Of a stretch of 20,513 nt of DNA, positions 18,863-20,513 are shown in pieces (position 1 is the stretch's first letter; every line of letters begins with the position of its first letter). Source of the DNA: Beroe ovata. Lineage: Eukaryota > Ctenophora > Nuda > Beroida > Beroidae. The notes beneath the pieces are model-generated. The model was not told the DNA's origin, searched no databases, and saw only the letters and a program-made list of their open reading frames with translations. A program made the translations under genes and the position numbers. The stretch is from the NCBI GenBank assembly GCA_946803715.1, contig CAMPET010000111.1, positions 37,625 to 58,137 on the forward strand. Direction: 5' to 3'.

Positions 18863-19324
18863 ACAGCTATGGAATTTCCTGTACCCCGACTGCAGTTTAG
18901 GAAACAGCCTATTGACGCTCAAGTATTCAGTAAGTTGCAAATGAACACACTTTTCAATGATTTTGGAAAGGAAGGACAAGTTACTCACTGGACGATAATT
19001 AGACAGATTGTCAGAGTCAAGATTATACTTTTTAAGAACAGGTTTGACAACTGCATTTTTCAATTGGCTAGGGAATTCACCAGTCTGGAGAGATAGATTT
19101 ACTATGAGTGTAACTAGGGGCAACAGCTGTGACAAACATTCTTTGAAGATACAGGATGGTAATGGGTCAAGAGAACATGTCTTTGTCCCCATTGACTTGA
19201 TGACTTCTTCCACTTCTGATTGAACAAGGAGTTTGAAATAAGATGCATGAATTTCATGAGTAGAAGTATCCAGTTCTTCTGATTCATTAGGACCTGTGCT
19301 ACCACTCATCTCGATTTCCGANTA
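18863..19324 (-). repeat. Second copy of a 462-bp reverse transcriptase segment, bounded by Ns
   Basis: This stretch appears identical, base for base, to 19765-20226 at a constant offset of 902. It lies between the Ns at 18862 and 19322. It encodes the same piece of the element (MSGSTGPNESEELDTS through LQSGYRKFHSC) in the same orientation. Identity up to the Ns and divergence just outside them suggest an assembly artefact rather than a real tandem copy. Confidence 0.85.
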
Positions 19325-20511
19325 ATATCCTTGAAGCAGTTCTCCAGATCAGAAATAACACGACAGATGTCAGTCTTAGGATCAAACTCAAAGTAAATTT
19401 GAGTATCGTCCGCATATAGATGTATACTGAATCCATATTTTTCAGCAAGACACTGTAATCCTTCAGTGTATAGAATGAAGAGTAGGGGGCCCAGTATAGA
19501 GCCTTGGGGAACCCCTATTTCCAAGTCAGCTCTTCTTGACTCATGATCATTAATACCAACATGAAAGGATCTATCTGAGAGATAAGATTCAATCCATTGG
19601 AGAACAAAGCCATCTATGTGGTACTTGCGTCTTAGTCTTTTGAGCAGCATTTGATGATTAATTGTATCGAAAGCAGCAGATAGATCTATGAGCATTAAAC
19701 AGGAATGTGATTGTTTATCCATTGCATAGAGAAGGTCATTATGAATCTTCACTATGGCAGTCTCACAGCTATGGAATTTCCTGTACCCCGACTGCAGTTT
19801 AGGAAACAGCCTATTGACGCTCAAGTATTCAGTAAGTTGCAAATGAACACACTTTTCAATGATTTTGGAAAGGAAGGACAAGTTACTCACTGGACGATAA
19901 TTAGACAGATTGTCAGAGTCAAGATTATACTTTTTAAGAACAGGTTTGACAACTGCATTTTTCAATTGGCTAGGGAATTCACCAGTCTGGAGAGATAGAT
20001 TTACTATGAGTGTAACTAGGGGCAACAGCTGTGACAAACATTCTTTGAAGATACAGGATGGTAATGGGTCAAGAGAACATGTCTTTGTCCCCATTGACTT
20101 GATGACTTCTTCCACTTCTGATTGAACAAGGAGTTTGAAATAAGATGCATGAATTTCATGAGTAGAAGTATCCAGTTCTTCTGATTCATTAGGACCTGTG
20201 CTACCACTCATCTCGATTTCCGAGTAGATCTTTTTTATCTTGCTGTGGAAAAAGTCTTTGAAACTATCTGCCAGCTTTTCATCAGAGATTCCTTGAGGAA
20301 GCTTGGTCTTACCATGTTCCTTATCAAAAAGTGAATTAACAATCTTGTAAGTTGCTTTTGAGTTCCCTTCTGAGAGTGTCAACTTGTTGTCATAGTATTT
20401 ATTTCTGTGCAGGTCAAAGGTAAGAGCAGCATCCACTTGCTTTTCTTTGAAAGTCTCAAGCAACTCTTTATCAGATCTGTCTTTTTTATACTTCCTTTCA
20501 GCTCTTCTTTT
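19306..20511 (-). mobile_element. Non-LTR retrotransposon reverse transcriptase (CR1/L2/Jockey-like), partial
   Basis: The frame is open from the window edge (about 20511) to beyond the N at 19322, so its upstream endonuclease part lies outside the window. A basic linker (KRRAERKYKKDRSDKE) precedes the reverse transcriptase domain. Motifs in order are NYRPVSNLSFLSKIIEK, MLIDLSAAFDTINH with the first catalytic Asp, GVPQGSILGPLLFILY, and YADDTQIYF with the catalytic Asp pair. These are typical of the CR1/L2/Jockey superfamily of LINEs. No stops or frameshifts interrupt the visible part, suggesting a young copy. The 3' end is lost: shortly after YADD the sequence meets the N at 19322, and the few codons beyond it belong to the duplicated segment read out of frame. 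It lies upstream of the iPLA2 exons on the same strand. Confidence 0.9.
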
Positions 20512-20513
20512 TT

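Noticed and set aside
18857-19309. A second independent reverse transcriptase gene
   Set aside because: It appears to be an exact copy of 19765-20226 bounded by Ns and is best explained as an assembly artefact.
1-20513. tRNA or rRNA genes
   Set aside because: No cloverleaf with the usual A and B box sequences and no rRNA-like stretch was noticed by eye. A tRNAscan-type search was not possible.

Overview
This window is eukaryotic nuclear DNA, most likely from a marine or early-branching invertebrate animal. Four of the gene models are split by short introns with GT/AG borders whose reading phases match. The genes are animal housekeeping types: an ALG1 mannosyltransferase, an ankyrin-repeat iPLA2, an SLC35G-type transporter and a class V aminotransferase-like enzyme. 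Intergenic DNA is AT-rich and carries microsatellites, inverted repeats and non-LTR retrotransposon remains. The species cannot be named from the sequence. There are three single Ns, at 5265, 18862 and 19322. At least the last two look like assembly joints.

Layout, left to right. (1) 411-1004, plus strand: the last two coding exons of an unrecognised gene, followed at once by a 41-bp tandem repeat. (2) 1100-2650: no gene seen. (3) 2659-3515, minus: a broken retrotransposon ORF1-like gene. (4) 3640-5000: a cluster of inverted and tandem repeats resembling worn MITEs. (5) 5230-6360, plus: a Cry delta-endotoxin-like helical domain joined to a C-terminal domain resembling a jacalin-type beta-prism lectin, in one uninterrupted reading frame. 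(6) 6361-8617: no gene seen, but a pair of CRE sites at 8054-8073. (7) 8618-9631, plus: an SLC35G-like transporter in one exon. (8) 9752-9921, minus: a possible orphan terminal exon. (9) 10294-11830, minus: a two-exon PLP enzyme of the isopenicillin N epimerase-like class. (10) 13108-14627, minus: complete two-exon ALG1. (11) 15561-18570, minus: the C-terminal eight exons of an iPLA2 (PLA2G6-like). (12) 18863-20511, minus: a non-LTR retrotransposon reverse transcriptase, with an apparently exact extra copy of a 462-bp piece of itself between two Ns.

The genes do not form a pathway. They are independent loci: ALG1 acts in N-glycan precursor assembly, iPLA2 in phospholipid turnover, and the SLC35G-like protein in membrane transport. 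The item of most biological interest is the Cry-like/lectin-like gene, because such pore-forming domains are chiefly bacterial and this copy lies among intron-bearing animal genes. Exon borders were placed by eye from splice consensus and reading phase; no transcript data were available.
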